From positions 1 through 64,000 of the forward strand of contig NZ_NIVS01000007.1 of the NCBI RefSeq assembly GCF_002205165.1: a stretch of 64,000 nucleotides of DNA, given 5' to 3'. Source of the DNA: Stenotrophomonas maltophilia. Lineage in GTDB: Bacteria; Pseudomonadota; Gammaproteobacteria; Xanthomonadales; Xanthomonadaceae. The notes below the pieces were generated by a model. That model ran no database searches and was not told the DNA's origin. It worked only from the letters and a program-made list of their open reading frames with translations. Below are positions 10,538 to 18,983 of the stretch, piece after piece (within the stretch, counting starts at the first letter, position 1; every line of letters starts with the position of its first letter). The position numbers and the translations under genes are program-made.

Positions 10538-10570
10538 ATTATGAGAAGGAAGTCGCTGAAAGTCAGCGAC
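10538..10570 (-). promoter_or_regulatory. Promoter and palindrome of the small AT-rich gene
   Basis: On the minus strand: -35 CTGACT, spacer 17, -10 CATAAT (10538-10543). A perfect 8-bp inverted repeat, GTCGCTGA / TCAGCGAC with a 3-nt spacer (10552-10570), overlaps the -35 and could be an operator. No experimental support. Confidence 0.4.
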
Positions 10571-10690
10571 GAGTTCCCAAAGTAACGTCAGTGGCGAGGC
10601 AGAGCTAGATTTGCGCAAGGAATGTGTGACCGAGTACGTTGTTCATGCTTGTAAGGAAGCCCGCGTAGGGATGGACATCTGCAGTGAGCT
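10571..10690. other. Non-coding AT-richer stretch
   Basis: Between the promoter of the small gene and the terminator of the siderophore receptor I see no convincing gene, tRNA or repeat; composition remains lower in GC than the surroundings. Confidence 0.4.
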
Positions 10691-10725
10691 GAAAAAGGAG
10701 AGCCGGGCAATGCCCGGCTCTCCTT
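10691..10725 (-). terminator. Intrinsic terminator of the siderophore receptor
   Basis: Long perfect stem (GGAGAGCCGGGC / GCCCGGCTCTCC) followed on the minus strand by a run of five or more T. It lies 27 nt beyond the receptor stop codon. Confidence 0.9.
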
Positions 10726-10751
10726 GTTGACGCGATTTGATCAATGACCGG

Positions 10752-12932
10752 TCAGAACGACCAGGTAAACGTCAGGCCCCCATTGCGACCATCACCATAG
10801 GCGCCGTACCCGTTGATCTGCGAGAGATACTTCTTGTCCAGCAGATTGTTGAGGTTGGCCTGCACGCTGAACTCCGGGGAGATGCGGTAGCGCACGAAGG
10901 CGCTGACCAGCGCGTAGCCGTCCTGCTCGATACGGCCGTAGGCCGGCACCGGGTAATAGATCCGGTTCTGCCAGTTGGCACCGCCGCCGACCGTCAGTGC
11001 GGTGAGCGACTGCGGTGTGTAGCTGGTGAACAGCTTGATGGTGGTCTGCGGCAGGTTGGTGTTGATGTCCGCGTCGTTGATGTCCTTGGCCACGTAGCGC
11101 GAGGCGCCGAAGGTCGCGTTCCAGCCGGGGGTCAGTTCGCCATTGAGCTCGAACTCGAACCCACGGCTGACGGTGCCGCGTGCGGCGATGTAGGCGGTTT
11201 CGCCGTTGCTGCCGCCGATCACCGGTTCGCCGGTGGATTGGCCCACGTTGTCCTGCTCGATGCGGAACACGGCCAGCGACGCGTTCAGGCGATCATCGAA
11301 CCAGGCCCCCTTGACGCCCACTTCGTAGCTCTTGCCATCGACCGGATCCAGGTAGCTGCCGTTGCGGTCTTTGAGCATCTGCGGCTGGAAGATTTCGGTG
11401 TAGCTGGCGTAGGTGGAGTAGGTGCCGTTGAGGTCGAACACCAGACCGGCATACGGCGTGGTTACCTTGTGCGAACGGTCGGCGCCTTCGCCTTCACTCT
11501 TCCAGTCGGTGTAGCGCGCGCCGATGATCAGCTTCAGCGGATCGGCCAGCGACAGGCGCGTGGCGGCGTAGCCGGCCTTCTGGGTGATGGTGCCTTCGCT
11601 GGCCAGCGCCAGCGCGTTCCAGTTCGGCTCGCTGATGTTGCCGGTCCAGTTCAGATAGCTGGAGAAGGGATCCCAGGCGAGGCCGGCGCCGCCCACCTGG
11701 TAATCACCGTAGTTGGCGTAATCGCGCTTGTTGTAGCTCAGGCCGGCCATGAACTGGTGTTCGCGGCCGAACAGCTGGAACGGGCCGTCGACAAAACCGT
11801 CCACCGCGTCGACCTTGCGTTCGGTGTTGTAGAAGCCCGCCGAGGGCGAGATGCCGGCACCGGTGGTCTTGTCGAAGTTCGAGGCGCCCGTGGTCCAGTC
11901 GTTGTAGGCCGGGTAGAACAGCTTGTCGTCGGCGTTGGTCTCGTCATGCGTCGCGCCGATCTTGAACTTCCAACCGTTGTTGAAACCGTGTTCCAGGGTG
12001 GCGAAGGCGCGCTTGCTGGTGGTGTCCCAGTAGGTCCAGTTCGGGCTGGCGTTGAACGATTCGTCGTAACCGGTGGAGCTGCCGTCGGAGAACAGCATCG
12101 GGAAGCCACCCCAGGTCGCGCCATTGGCCCGCTTCTGCTGGTAGTCGTAGCCCACGCTCAGCTGGGTATCCGGGGTCAGGTCGGCATCGATCACCGCATA
12201 GCCCAGCGTCTTGTGCTGGCCGTAGCGGTCCATCTGTGATTCGGTATCCAGGTAGCTGCCGATCACGCGGGCACGCACCGAGCCGCTGGCGTTCAGTGGC
12301 GTGGTCACATCCACCGTGCTGCGGGTGCGGCCCCAGCTGCCCACGTTCACCGACACGGTGCCGGTCAGTTCGGCACTGTCGGCATGCTTGCGGATCAGGT
12401 TCACCGAGGCGGACGGGTTGCCGGCGCCGCTCAGAAGACCGGTGGCGCCGCGCACCACTTCCACGCGGTCATACAGGGCCAGGTCCAGCCCGGAATCGCC
12501 GTAGCTCCAGTTCTGCACCATCTGGGTCGGCAGGCCGTCGAACTGGTAGCTGTCGATGTAGAAACCGCGCGCGTAGAACTCGGTGCGCTCGGTATCGGAC
12601 TGGGTGCTGCTGACGCCGGTGGTGTTGCCCAGCACGTCGATGATGTCATCGAGGTTCTGATCCTCGATGCGCTGGTGGCTGATGATGCTGACCGACTGCG
12701 GGATTTCGCGCGGGGCCAGATCGAAGCGCGTGCCGGCCGAGGTCTTGCGGACCGAATAGCCTTCGGCGCGTTCGCCCTTGACCACGATCTTGTCCAGGGT
12801 AGTGGCATCGGGCGTGGCGTCCTGCGCGAACGCAGGCGCGGCGACAAGGGTGCACAGGGCCACCATCAAGGCCTGCGGCAGCGGGCGACGGAGCATCGAC
12901 GGGCGGGACAGCACGTGGGCGGAGCGGGGCAT
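10752..12932 (-). CDS. TonB-dependent siderophore receptor (FhuE/FpvA type)
   Basis: Outer-membrane ferric-siderophore transporter of 726 residues. Signal peptide ending in APAFAQ, TonB box near TTLDKIVVKGERAEG, then a plug with REIPQSVSIISHQRIEDQN, VLGNTTGVSS, ARGFYIDSYQFDGLPTQ and VEVVRGATGLLSGAGNPSAS. These are hallmarks of the ferric-coprogen/pyoverdine/ferrioxamine receptor group. The barrel ends in GGLTFTWSF. The start MPRSAHVL (12932) has GGAA seven bases upstream; an upstream ATG at 12962 with AGGA is an alternative, and 12896 is a third. A Fur-box-like sequence lies in its promoter, fitting iron repression. No siderophore synthesis genes are in the window, so it may take up xenosiderophores. 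Confidence 0.92.
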   Translation of the reverse strand: MPRSAHVLSRPSMLRRPLPQALMVALCTLVAAPAFAQDATPDATTLDKIVVKGERAEGYSVRKTSAGTRFDLAPREIPQSVSIISHQRIEDQNLDDIIDVLGNTTGVSSTQSDTERTEFYARGFYIDSYQFDGLPTQMVQNWSYGDSGLDLALYDRVEVVRGATGLLSGAGNPSASVNLIRKHADSAELTGTVSVNVGSWGRTRSTVDVTTPLNASGSVRARVIGSYLDTESQMDRYGQHKTLGYAVIDADLTPDTQLSVGYDYQQKRANGATWGGFPMLFSDGSSTGYDESFNASPNWTYWDTTSKRAFATLEHGFNNGWKFKIGATHDETNADDKLFYPAYNDWTTGASNFDKTTGAGISPSAGFYNTERKVDAVDGFVDGPFQLFGREHQFMAGLSYNKRDYANYGDYQVGGAGLAWDPFSSYLNWTGNISEPNWNALALASEGTITQKAGYAATRLSLADPLKLIIGARYTDWKSEGEGADRSHKVTTPYAGLVFDLNGTYSTYASYTEIFQPQMLKDRNGSYLDPVDGKSYEVGVKGAWFDDRLNASLAVFRIEQDNVGQSTGEPVIGGSNGETAYIAARGTVSRGFEFELNGELTPGWNATFGASRYVAKDINDADINTNLPQTTIKLFTSYTPQSLTALTVGGGANWQNRIYYPVPAYGRIEQDGYALVSAFVRYRISPEFSVQANLNNLLDKKYLSQINGYGAYGDGRNGGLTFTWSF

Positions 12933-13090
12933 CGGCGTTTCCAGAATGGCGGCAACGGGCATGGCCGGCGTCCTGGATGGCCTGCGGCGGAGCGGGGTGG
13001 GGGCAGGAAGCGGCTGGCGGGGGCGGTGACCCGGCGCGGGCTCGATAACTGTTCACGGGTGCGCATCCCTTGCGCGACCCGGATCACGCT

Positions 13091-13119
13091 ATGGTAATAG
13101 CAATGATTCGTATCATCAA
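13091..13119 (-). promoter_or_regulatory. Promoter with Fur-box-like site for the siderophore receptor
   Basis: On the minus strand: -35 TTGATG (13114-13119), spacer 17, -10 TACCAT (13091-13096). The spacer holds the inverted repeat GATGATACGAATCATT, which resembles a degenerate Fur box (about 9 of 14 matches to the two consensus heptamers). The region 12933-13306 holds no gene apart from this control sequence as far as I can see. Confidence 0.5.
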
Positions 13120-13306
13120 CCGCATCCGGCAGCGCGCCGGCGCTGTACGCACGCAGCGCAAGGAAAGTGCGTATTCATCTTTCAAGGTGCGACCGCGCGT
13201 TGGCGAACGGAGGTGCGGGTCGTTGCCGCAGCCGCACCCGCGCGCAGGCTTAACACGCCGGCGCCTACGGTGAGCAGGCGCTATCCATCCTATGCAGGAG
13301 ACGCCC

Positions 13307-13786
13307 ATGGTCAGCAAGAACACGATCTGCCTCTGGTTCAACGGCACCGCACTGGAGGCGGCCAATTTTTACGCCGCCACCTTCCCGGACAGCGCGGTGC
13401 ACGCCGTCCACCATGCACCCGGTGACTTTCCCTCCGGCAAGCAGGGCGATGTGCTCACCGTCGATTTCACCGTCGCCGGCATCCCCTGCATCGGACTCAA
13501 CGGCGGGCCGGCGTTCAAACACAGCGAAGCGTTCTCGTTCCAGATCGCCACCGATGACCAGGCCGAAACGGACCGGCTGTGGGCTGCGATCGTCGGCAAC
13601 GGGGGCGAGGAAAGTGCGTGCGGCTGGTGTCGGGATAAATGGGGGCTGTCCTGGCAGATCACCCCGCGCGTGCTGACCGATGCGGTGACCAGCAAGGACC
13701 CCGGCGTGGCCCGGCGCGCGTTCGAGGCGATGATGACGATGCGCAAGATCGACGTGGCCGCGATCGAGGCCGCGGTGAAGGGTTGA
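13307..13786 (+). CDS. VOC family protein (PhnB/DUF899-like glyoxalase fold)
   Basis: A 159-residue protein of the vicinal-oxygen-chelate superfamily, PhnB/3-demethylubiquinone-methyltransferase-like group. Recognisable pieces are ICLWFNGTALEAANFYAATF, FTVAGIPCIGLNGGPAFKHS and WGLSWQITPRVLTDAV, all conserved in this group. Members are small dimeric proteins whose substrates are mostly unknown. Start at ATG 13307 with AGGAG six bases upstream; an earlier in-frame ATG at 13292 precedes the ribosome site and is rejected. It is followed in the same direction by the AraC regulator after about 100 nt. Confidence 0.85.
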   Translation: MVSKNTICLWFNGTALEAANFYAATFPDSAVHAVHHAPGDFPSGKQGDVLTVDFTVAGIPCIGLNGGPAFKHSEAFSFQIATDDQAETDRLWAAIVGNGGEESACGWCRDKWGLSWQITPRVLTDAVTSKDPGVARRAFEAMMTMRKIDVAAIEAAVKG

Positions 13787-13889
13787 GGCACGGTGCGCGG
13801 CCCGTTGCGGCGGACAGCAAGAACGATCAAATGGCGCGGCGCGCGCTGGGTTACGCTGCGCACCCGTTCATCGGCATGGATCTGGCGGT

Positions 13890-14741
13890 ATGGGTGCGGC
13901 ACGCAGGGCCTTGTGGTACATCGAAAGCCACTTCGCTGAGAATCCGTCGCTGGCCGCTATCGCCGGCGTGGTGGGGGTGTCGCCGTTCCATCTCTCGCGG
14001 CTGTTCCAGCTCAGCACCGGCACGTCGGTGGTGCGCTATCTGCGCGGCCGCCGGCTGACCGAGGCCGCGCGCCAACTGGCGGCCGGGGCCAGTGACATCC
14101 TCCGTGTGGCGATCGCCGCCGGGTATGCGTCGCATGCGGCATTCACCCGCGCATTTTCCGAGCAGTTCGGGCGTTCCCCGGAGCAGGTGCGCGCGCAGGG
14201 GCTCGCCGGCCTGGCGCTGGTCGAGGCGCTGAGACTGGTCGATACCTCGACACCCTGCGCGATCGAGCCCCATCGCGAGCACCGCGGCGCCCTGCGCGTG
14301 GCCGGGATCGGGGCACGGCACACCGCCGCGACCGTCGCATCGATTCCCTCGCAATGGCAGCGTCTGGAGGAAGCGCATGGGCTGGGCACGGAGATCCCGT
14401 ATGGCGTGTGTGGCAACAACGATGCCGAAGGGGGCTTTGATTACATCGCCGGTGTGGAGATCAGTGCCTGCGCGCCCGTGCCCGCCGGCTGGCAGGCCAT
14501 CCTGATTCCGCCCCGCGAGTACCTGGTGGCCTGGCATGCCGGGCATATCTCCGCGATCCGCTCTACCTGGTTCTGGTTGTTGAACGACTATCTGCCGGCT
14601 TCCGGCCTGACCCTGGCCGATGCACCGGACCTGGAGCGCTACGACACGCGCTTCGATGACCGCAGCGGCCACGGCGGGGTGGAAATCTGGCTGCCGCTGA
14701 CCGACACGCCGCACCCCAAGGAGAGTGACCCATGCGAATGA
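13890..14741 (+). CDS. AraC family regulator with GyrI-like effector domain
   Basis: A 283-residue transcription factor. The DNA-binding domain is at the N-terminus (residues 5-100: ALWYIESHFAENPSLAAIAG, VSPFHLSRLFQLSTG, AGYASHAAFTRAFSEQFG), the reverse of classic AraC. It is followed by a GyrI-like small-molecule-binding domain (GIGARHTAATVASI, then YGVCGNNDAEGGFDYIAGV), as in Rob/SoxS-like and effector-binding regulators. ATG 13890 is the only ATG in frame before the domain and has no good Shine-Dalgarno. Its stop overlaps the start of the alpha/beta hydrolase gene by ten bases, so the two are translationally coupled and probably functionally linked. Confidence 0.88.
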   Translation: MGAARRALWYIESHFAENPSLAAIAGVVGVSPFHLSRLFQLSTGTSVVRYLRGRRLTEAARQLAAGASDILRVAIAAGYASHAAFTRAFSEQFGRSPEQVRAQGLAGLALVEALRLVDTSTPCAIEPHREHRGALRVAGIGARHTAATVASIPSQWQRLEEAHGLGTEIPYGVCGNNDAEGGFDYIAGVEISACAPVPAGWQAILIPPREYLVAWHAGHISAIRSTWFWLLNDYLPASGLTLADAPDLERYDTRFDDRSGHGGVEIWLPLTDTPHPKESDPCE

Positions 14742-15820
14742 ACGCCCGTTGTTGTGCTGCGCTGATTGCGCTCTGCCTGCCTCTGTTTGCCGCGGGGGCC
14801 GTACCACCCGTCGGCGAGCGCCACGGCATCGCGCATACGCCCAGTGCGGCCGTGCGCGATGCCGACCACCGCGACAGCGTGCGCTACACCGTGTGGTACC
14901 CGGCACAGGCCGGGGCGCAGGAGACCGCGCTGACGATCGGGCCGCCCGATGCGCCGCTGTTCGCGGTGGGCACGGCAGCCGCGGATGCCGCCATCGCCAG
15001 TGGTCGCTGGCCGGTGCTGCTGCTTTCGCACGGCAACGGTGGCAGTGCACGGATGATGGGCTGGTTCGGCACCGCGATGGCGCGGGCAGGGTACGTGGTG
15101 ATCGCCGTGGATCATCCCGGCAACAACGGGGGAGAGCCGATGACCGAGGCCGGCAGCATCCTGATGTGGAACCGCGTGGACGACCTGGCGGCGGCGCTGG
15201 CCGCCGTGCGCGCCGACCCCGTGCTGGCGACCGCCGTGGATACCACCCGGCTGGGCATCGCAGGTTACTCGGCCGGTGGATTCACCGCGTTGGTTGCCGC
15301 AGGTGCACGCCCGGACGTGCAGCGCCTGCTGGCGTTCTGCCACGCGCATCCGGCCGATGGGGTATGCGCCCCGCAGGCGGAGACCCCGGGGCTGACCCTG
15401 GCGCGGCGGGTCGCTGCCGCAGGCACACCTGCGTTGGCGCCTTGGGTTGCCAGGGCCGGAGACGATCGCGCCATCGCAGGCGTGGGCGCCGTATTCCTGA
15501 TCGCGCCGGCGATGGTGCAGGCCTTTGCGCCGGAGGCGCTGGAGAAGGTCACCCAGCCGGTCTCGATCATCGTCGGTGCGGCCGACACGGTGGCTTCACC
15601 GGCCACCAACAGCGACATCGCGGCCGCGGCACTCCCCAAGGCGACGCTGACCACCTTGCCCGCGGTCGGGCACTACGACTTCCTGTCCAGCTGCACCGCC
15701 CTGGGCCAGACCCGCGTCGGTGCACTGTGCCAGGTGGCGGCGGACAAGCAGGCCACCCACGGGGCTGCGATCGCGGAAGCAACGGCGTTGTTCGATGCCG
15801 CGCTGGCGGCCACGCGCTGA
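14732..15820 (+). CDS. Exported alpha/beta hydrolase (dienelactone hydrolase-like)
   Basis: A 362-residue protein with a signal peptide (ends FAAGAVP) and an alpha/beta-hydrolase fold of the PET-hydrolase/platelet-activating-factor acetylhydrolase-like group. VLLLSHGNGG is the oxyanion region, GYSAGGF holds the nucleophilic serine, and VGAADTVASP and VGHYDFLS hold the likely acid and histidine. Family members cleave esters or lactones; substrate is unknown. AAGGAG lies eight bases before ATG 14732, and the gene overlaps the end of the AraC regulator, which probably controls it. Confidence 0.82.
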   Translation: MRMNARCCAALIALCLPLFAAGAVPPVGERHGIAHTPSAAVRDADHRDSVRYTVWYPAQAGAQETALTIGPPDAPLFAVGTAAADAAIASGRWPVLLLSHGNGGSARMMGWFGTAMARAGYVVIAVDHPGNNGGEPMTEAGSILMWNRVDDLAAALAAVRADPVLATAVDTTRLGIAGYSAGGFTALVAAGARPDVQRLLAFCHAHPADGVCAPQAETPGLTLARRVAAAGTPALAPWVARAGDDRAIAGVGAVFLIAPAMVQAFAPEALEKVTQPVSIIVGAADTVASPATNSDIAAAALPKATLTTLPAVGHYDFLSSCTALGQTRVGALCQVAADKQATHGAAIAEATALFDAALAATR

Positions 15821-15826
15821 CGCGGA

Positions 15827-16277
15827 TTACTCCGCGAGGGGCACGTCCAGCCCCCGCTTGAGCGTGCTCAGCGCCACCGCGGTGCGGAAGCGCTCAATGT
15901 TGTCGTCGTTGCCGAACAGCCGCTCGCTGATCGCCTCGTATTCCTCCATCGAGGCGGCGGTCAGGATCAGCAGGAAATCGGCGTCGCCGGTGATCGCGTA
16001 ACACTGCTGCACGGCGGGGTCCTCCTGCACGCGGCGACGGAACGGCGCGACCCGATGCGGTTGCTCGCTGGCGACCCGGACCTCGACCATGATCGTCAGC
16101 GGCCGGGTTGGCACGGATGATGCCGGTCTCTTCCAGGCGCTTGATCCGTCGCTGCACCGCCGGGGCCGAAAGGCTCACCGCCTCGGCGATCTCGCGCTGC
16201 GGGGTGGCGTTGTCGCGCTGCAGGATCGCCAGGATGGCGCGGTCGAAGCTGTCGGGGGTGTAGGGCAAGGCGGACAT
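15827..16277 (-). pseudogene. Lrp/AsnC family regulator, frameshifted by internal deletion
   Basis: The first 60 residues in one frame are a normal Lrp helix-turn-helix (DRAILAILQRDNATPQREIA, LSAPAVQRRIKRLEETGIIRAN). The C-terminal ligand-binding RAM domain is in another frame (RPLTIMVEVRVASEQPHRV, VQQCYAITGDADFLLILTAA, ending GLDVPLAE). The junction is at about 16110: after RAN one extra base precedes the CGG-CCG of RPLTI. In relatives some ten residues join these two elements, so about 29 nt appear to be missing. The product would have a DNA-binding domain and a missense tail. Divergent from the exporter gene at 16350, the usual place for its regulator. Confidence 0.85.
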
Positions 16278-16290
16278 GGTGAGTGAAACA

Positions 16291-16308
16291 TGCAGGAAGG
16301 CCCCTGCA
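16291..16308. promoter_or_regulatory. Inverted repeat in the Lrp-exporter intergenic region
   Basis: TGCAGG / CCTGCA separated by six bases, midway between the divergent genes. Position and symmetry fit a binding site for the adjacent (now broken) Lrp-type regulator. Confidence 0.4.
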
Positions 16309-16349
16309 ATTGAGCATCTCCTTCGGCCGTTGCGCAATATCCTGTGCGG

Positions 16350-17228
16350 ATGTCGACCTCCCGCCTCTCCAGCTTCTTCCCCGCCCTGGCCGTGCTCGGC
16401 TCGGTCACCTCCTTGGCCGTGGGCACCTCGTATGCCAAACAGCTGTTCCCGCTGATCGGTGCGCAGGGCACCAGCGCACTGCGCGTGGGCTTTTCAGCGC
16501 TGGTGCTGTTGATGGTGTTCCGGCCGTGGCGCTGGACCACGTCGCGCGCGGATGCCGGAGCGATCGTCCGTTACGGCATCACGCTCGGGGTAATGAATCT
16601 GCTGTTCTACATGGCGCTGCGCACGATCCCATTCGGCATCGCCGTGGCGATCGAATTCTGCGGGCCGTTGGCGGTGGCGATGTGGTCCTCGCGGCGGCCG
16701 GTGGACTTCGTGTGGGTCGGCTGCGCGCTGGTCGGGCTGTTGCTGCTGCTGCCCCTGGGCCATGGTGAGCCACTGGATCCGGTCGGCGTGATGTTCGCGC
16801 TGGGCGCGGCGGTGTGCTGGGCGATGTACATCATCTTCGGCAAGCGCGCCGGGCATCTGCCGGCCGGGCATACGGTCTCGCTGGGGCTGTGCGCGGCTGC
16901 GTTGGTGGTGGTGCCGGTGGGCGTGGCGCATGCGGGCATGGCGTTGCTGGATCCGAAGATCCTGCTGTTCGGCCTCGGCGTGGCGATCGTCTCCAGCGCG
17001 ATCCCGATGTCGCTGGAGATGATGGCGCTCAAGCGGTTGCCGAAAGAGACCTTCGGCATCCTGATCAGCATGGAGCCGGCGGTCGCCGCGCTGCTGGCGA
17101 TGGGGCTGCTGGCCGAGCACCTGACCACGCTGCAATGGGCGGCGATCGGCTGCACCGTGGTGGCCTCGGTAGGGAGCACGTTGACGGCGAAGCGGGTGGT
17201 GGTGCCGCTGCCGGGTGCGCCTGCCTGA
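16350..17228 (+). CDS. EamA/RhtA-type drug-metabolite exporter
   Basis: A 292-residue inner-membrane transporter of the DMT superfamily with two EamA repeats and about ten transmembrane helices. GTSYAKQLFPLIGAQGTSALR, LFYMALRTIPFGIAVAIEF and KRLPKETFGILISMEPAVAALL match the RhtA/YdcZ-type threonine-homoserine exporters. It probably exports amino acids or related metabolites. ATG 16350 was chosen; GTG 16344 in frame is possible. It faces the broken Lrp gene across 72 nt, so regulation of export by amino acid levels was probably the ancestral arrangement. Confidence 0.87.
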   Translation: MSTSRLSSFFPALAVLGSVTSLAVGTSYAKQLFPLIGAQGTSALRVGFSALVLLMVFRPWRWTTSRADAGAIVRYGITLGVMNLLFYMALRTIPFGIAVAIEFCGPLAVAMWSSRRPVDFVWVGCALVGLLLLLPLGHGEPLDPVGVMFALGAAVCWAMYIIFGKRAGHLPAGHTVSLGLCAAALVVVPVGVAHAGMALLDPKILLFGLGVAIVSSAIPMSLEMMALKRLPKETFGILISMEPAVAALLAMGLLAEHLTTLQWAAIGCTVVASVGSTLTAKRVVVPLPGAPA

Positions 17229-17240
17229 TGCAGGCGCTGC

Positions 17241-17270
17241 GGTAGCGCCGACCAACGGCCGGCGGCTACC
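17241..17270. repeat. SMAG/REP-like GTAG hairpin
   Basis: GGTAGCGCCG ... CGGCGGCTACC forms a hairpin with one bulge and GTAG at its head. This is the design of the SMAG repetitive extragenic palindromes of Stenotrophomonas. It lies between the convergent 3' ends of the exporter and betA. Confidence 0.6.
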
Positions 17271-17287
17271 GAATGAGCGCGGTGCCC

Positions 17288-18958
17288 TCAGCGCCGCGCC
17301 GGTGCATCCCCGGCCACGTAGTACGCCGCCGTGCTGCGCGGCAGCGGTGCACGCCCGCGGATCCGGTCGGCGATCTTCTCGGCGATCATGATCGTGGTGG
17401 CGTTGAGATTGCCGGTGATGATCCGCGGCATGATCGAGGCATCGACCACACGCAGGCTTTCCATGCCATGCACGCGGCCCTGGCCGTCGACCACGCTCAT
17501 CGCATCGGTGCCCATCGCGCATGAGCACGACGGGTGATACGCGGTCTCCGCATGGGCCCGCACGAAGGCATCCAGTTCGGCATCGCTCTGGCAATCCGCA
17601 CTCGGGCTGATCTCGCGCCCGCGGTACTCGTCCAGCGCCGGCTGGGCGATGATCTCGCGGGTGATGCGGATCGCATCGCGGAACTCCTGCCAGTCCTGGT
17701 CGGTGGACTGGTAGTTGAACAGGATCGAGGGATGCTCGCGCGGATCCAGTGACTTGGCATGCACGCGGCCGCGGCTGGGCGTGCGCATCGAACCGACGTG
17801 CGCCTGGAAACCGTGCTCCTTGACCGCGTTGGTCCCGTTGTAATTGATCGCCACCGGCAGGAAGTGATACTGGATGTTCGGCCAGTCGAACTCCTCGCGG
17901 GTGCGGATGAAGCCACCGGCCTCGAACTGGTTGCTGGCCCCGATCCCCGTGCCGGCGAACAGCCATTCCGCACCGATCCCCGGCTGATTCCACCACTGCA
18001 GCGCCGGGTACAGCGAGACCGGCTTCTTGCAGGCGTACTGCATGTACACCTCCAGGTGGTCCTGCAGGTTCTCGCCGACGCCGGGCAGGTCGTGCACCAG
18101 CGGCACGCCGAGTGCGGCCAGCAAGGCCGGCGCGCCCACGCCGGAGCGCTGCAGGATCTGTGGCGAGGCGATCGCACCGGCGCACAGCAGCACTTCGCGG
18201 CGCGCGGTGGCATCGATCGGCTCGGCGCTGTTGCCGGCCAGGTAGCGCACGCCCACCGCGCGCTTGCCGGCGAACAGGATGCGGTCAGTGGTGGCGTGCA
18301 CCACGATCTCCAGCCCCTCGCGGTCCTTGGCCATGTCCAGGTACCCGCGTGCGGTACTGGAGCGGCGCCCGCGCGGGGTCACGGTTCGGTCCATCGGGCC
18401 GAAGCCTTCCTGCTGGTAGCCGTTGAGGTCATCGGTGCGCGGGTAGCCGGCCTGCACGCCGGCCTCGACCATCGCGTGGAACAGCACGTTGTTGCCGTTT
18501 TTCGGGGTGGCCACGCTGACCGGGCCGTCGCCGCCGTGGTAATCGTTGGCGCCGATGTCGCGTGTTTCCGCCTTGCGGAAGTAGGGCAGCACGTCGTGGT
18601 AGCTCCAGTCTTCCAGGCCGTCGAAGCTGGCCCACTGGTCGAAGTCCATCGCGTTGCCGCGGATGTAGCACATGCCGTTGATCAGCGAAGAACCGCCCAG
18701 GCCCTTGCCGCGGCCGCACTCCATGCGCCGGTTGTCCATGTAGGGTTCCGGCTCGGTTTCATAGGCCCAGTTGTAGCGGCGGCCCTGCAGCGGGTAGGCC
18801 AGCGCGGCCGGCATCTGGGTGCGGAAGTCCAGGCGGTAGTCCGGGCCGCCGGCCTCCAGCAGCAGCACGCTGACGCCGGCGTCTTCGGTGAGGCGCGCGG
18901 CCAGCGTGTTGCCGGCCGAACCGGCGCCGATGATGATGTAGTCGTATTCGCGCTTCAT
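17288..18958 (-). CDS. betA: Choline dehydrogenase
   Basis: FAD-dependent GMC oxidoreductase that oxidises choline to betaine aldehyde (and can go on to betaine) at the inner membrane. The 556-residue length equals E. coli BetA. The FAD-binding motif GAGSAGN is at residues 11-17, followed by LLLEAGG, and [20 protein letters not shown] is the GMC signature. The C-terminus has [11 protein letters not shown] with the catalytic-site histidine region and the [19 protein letters not shown] signature. AGGAGA lies eight bases before the ATG. It is the last gene of betT-betB-betA and follows betB by 25 nt. Confidence 0.96.
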   Translation of the reverse strand: MKREYDYIIIGAGSAGNTLAARLTEDAGVSVLLLEAGGPDYRLDFRTQMPAALAYPLQGRRYNWAYETEPEPYMDNRRMECGRGKGLGGSSLINGMCYIRGNAMDFDQWASFDGLEDWSYHDVLPYFRKAETRDIGANDYHGGDGPVSVATPKNGNNVLFHAMVEAGVQAGYPRTDDLNGYQQEGFGPMDRTVTPRGRRSSTARGYLDMAKDREGLEIVVHATTDRILFAGKRAVGVRYLAGNSAEPIDATARREVLLCAGAIASPQILQRSGVGAPALLAALGVPLVHDLPGVGENLQDHLEVYMQYACKKPVSLYPALQWWNQPGIGAEWLFAGTGIGASNQFEAGGFIRTREEFDWPNIQYHFLPVAINYNGTNAVKEHGFQAHVGSMRTPSRGRVHAKSLDPREHPSILFNYQSTDQDWQEFRDAIRITREIIAQPALDEYRGREISPSADCQSDAELDAFVRAHAETAYHPSCSCAMGTDAMSVVDGQGRVHGMESLRVVDASIMPRIITGNLNATTIMIAEKIADRIRGRAPLPRSTAAYYVAGDAPARR

Positions 18959-18983
18959 CGCGGTGTCTCCTGGTAAGGCCGGT

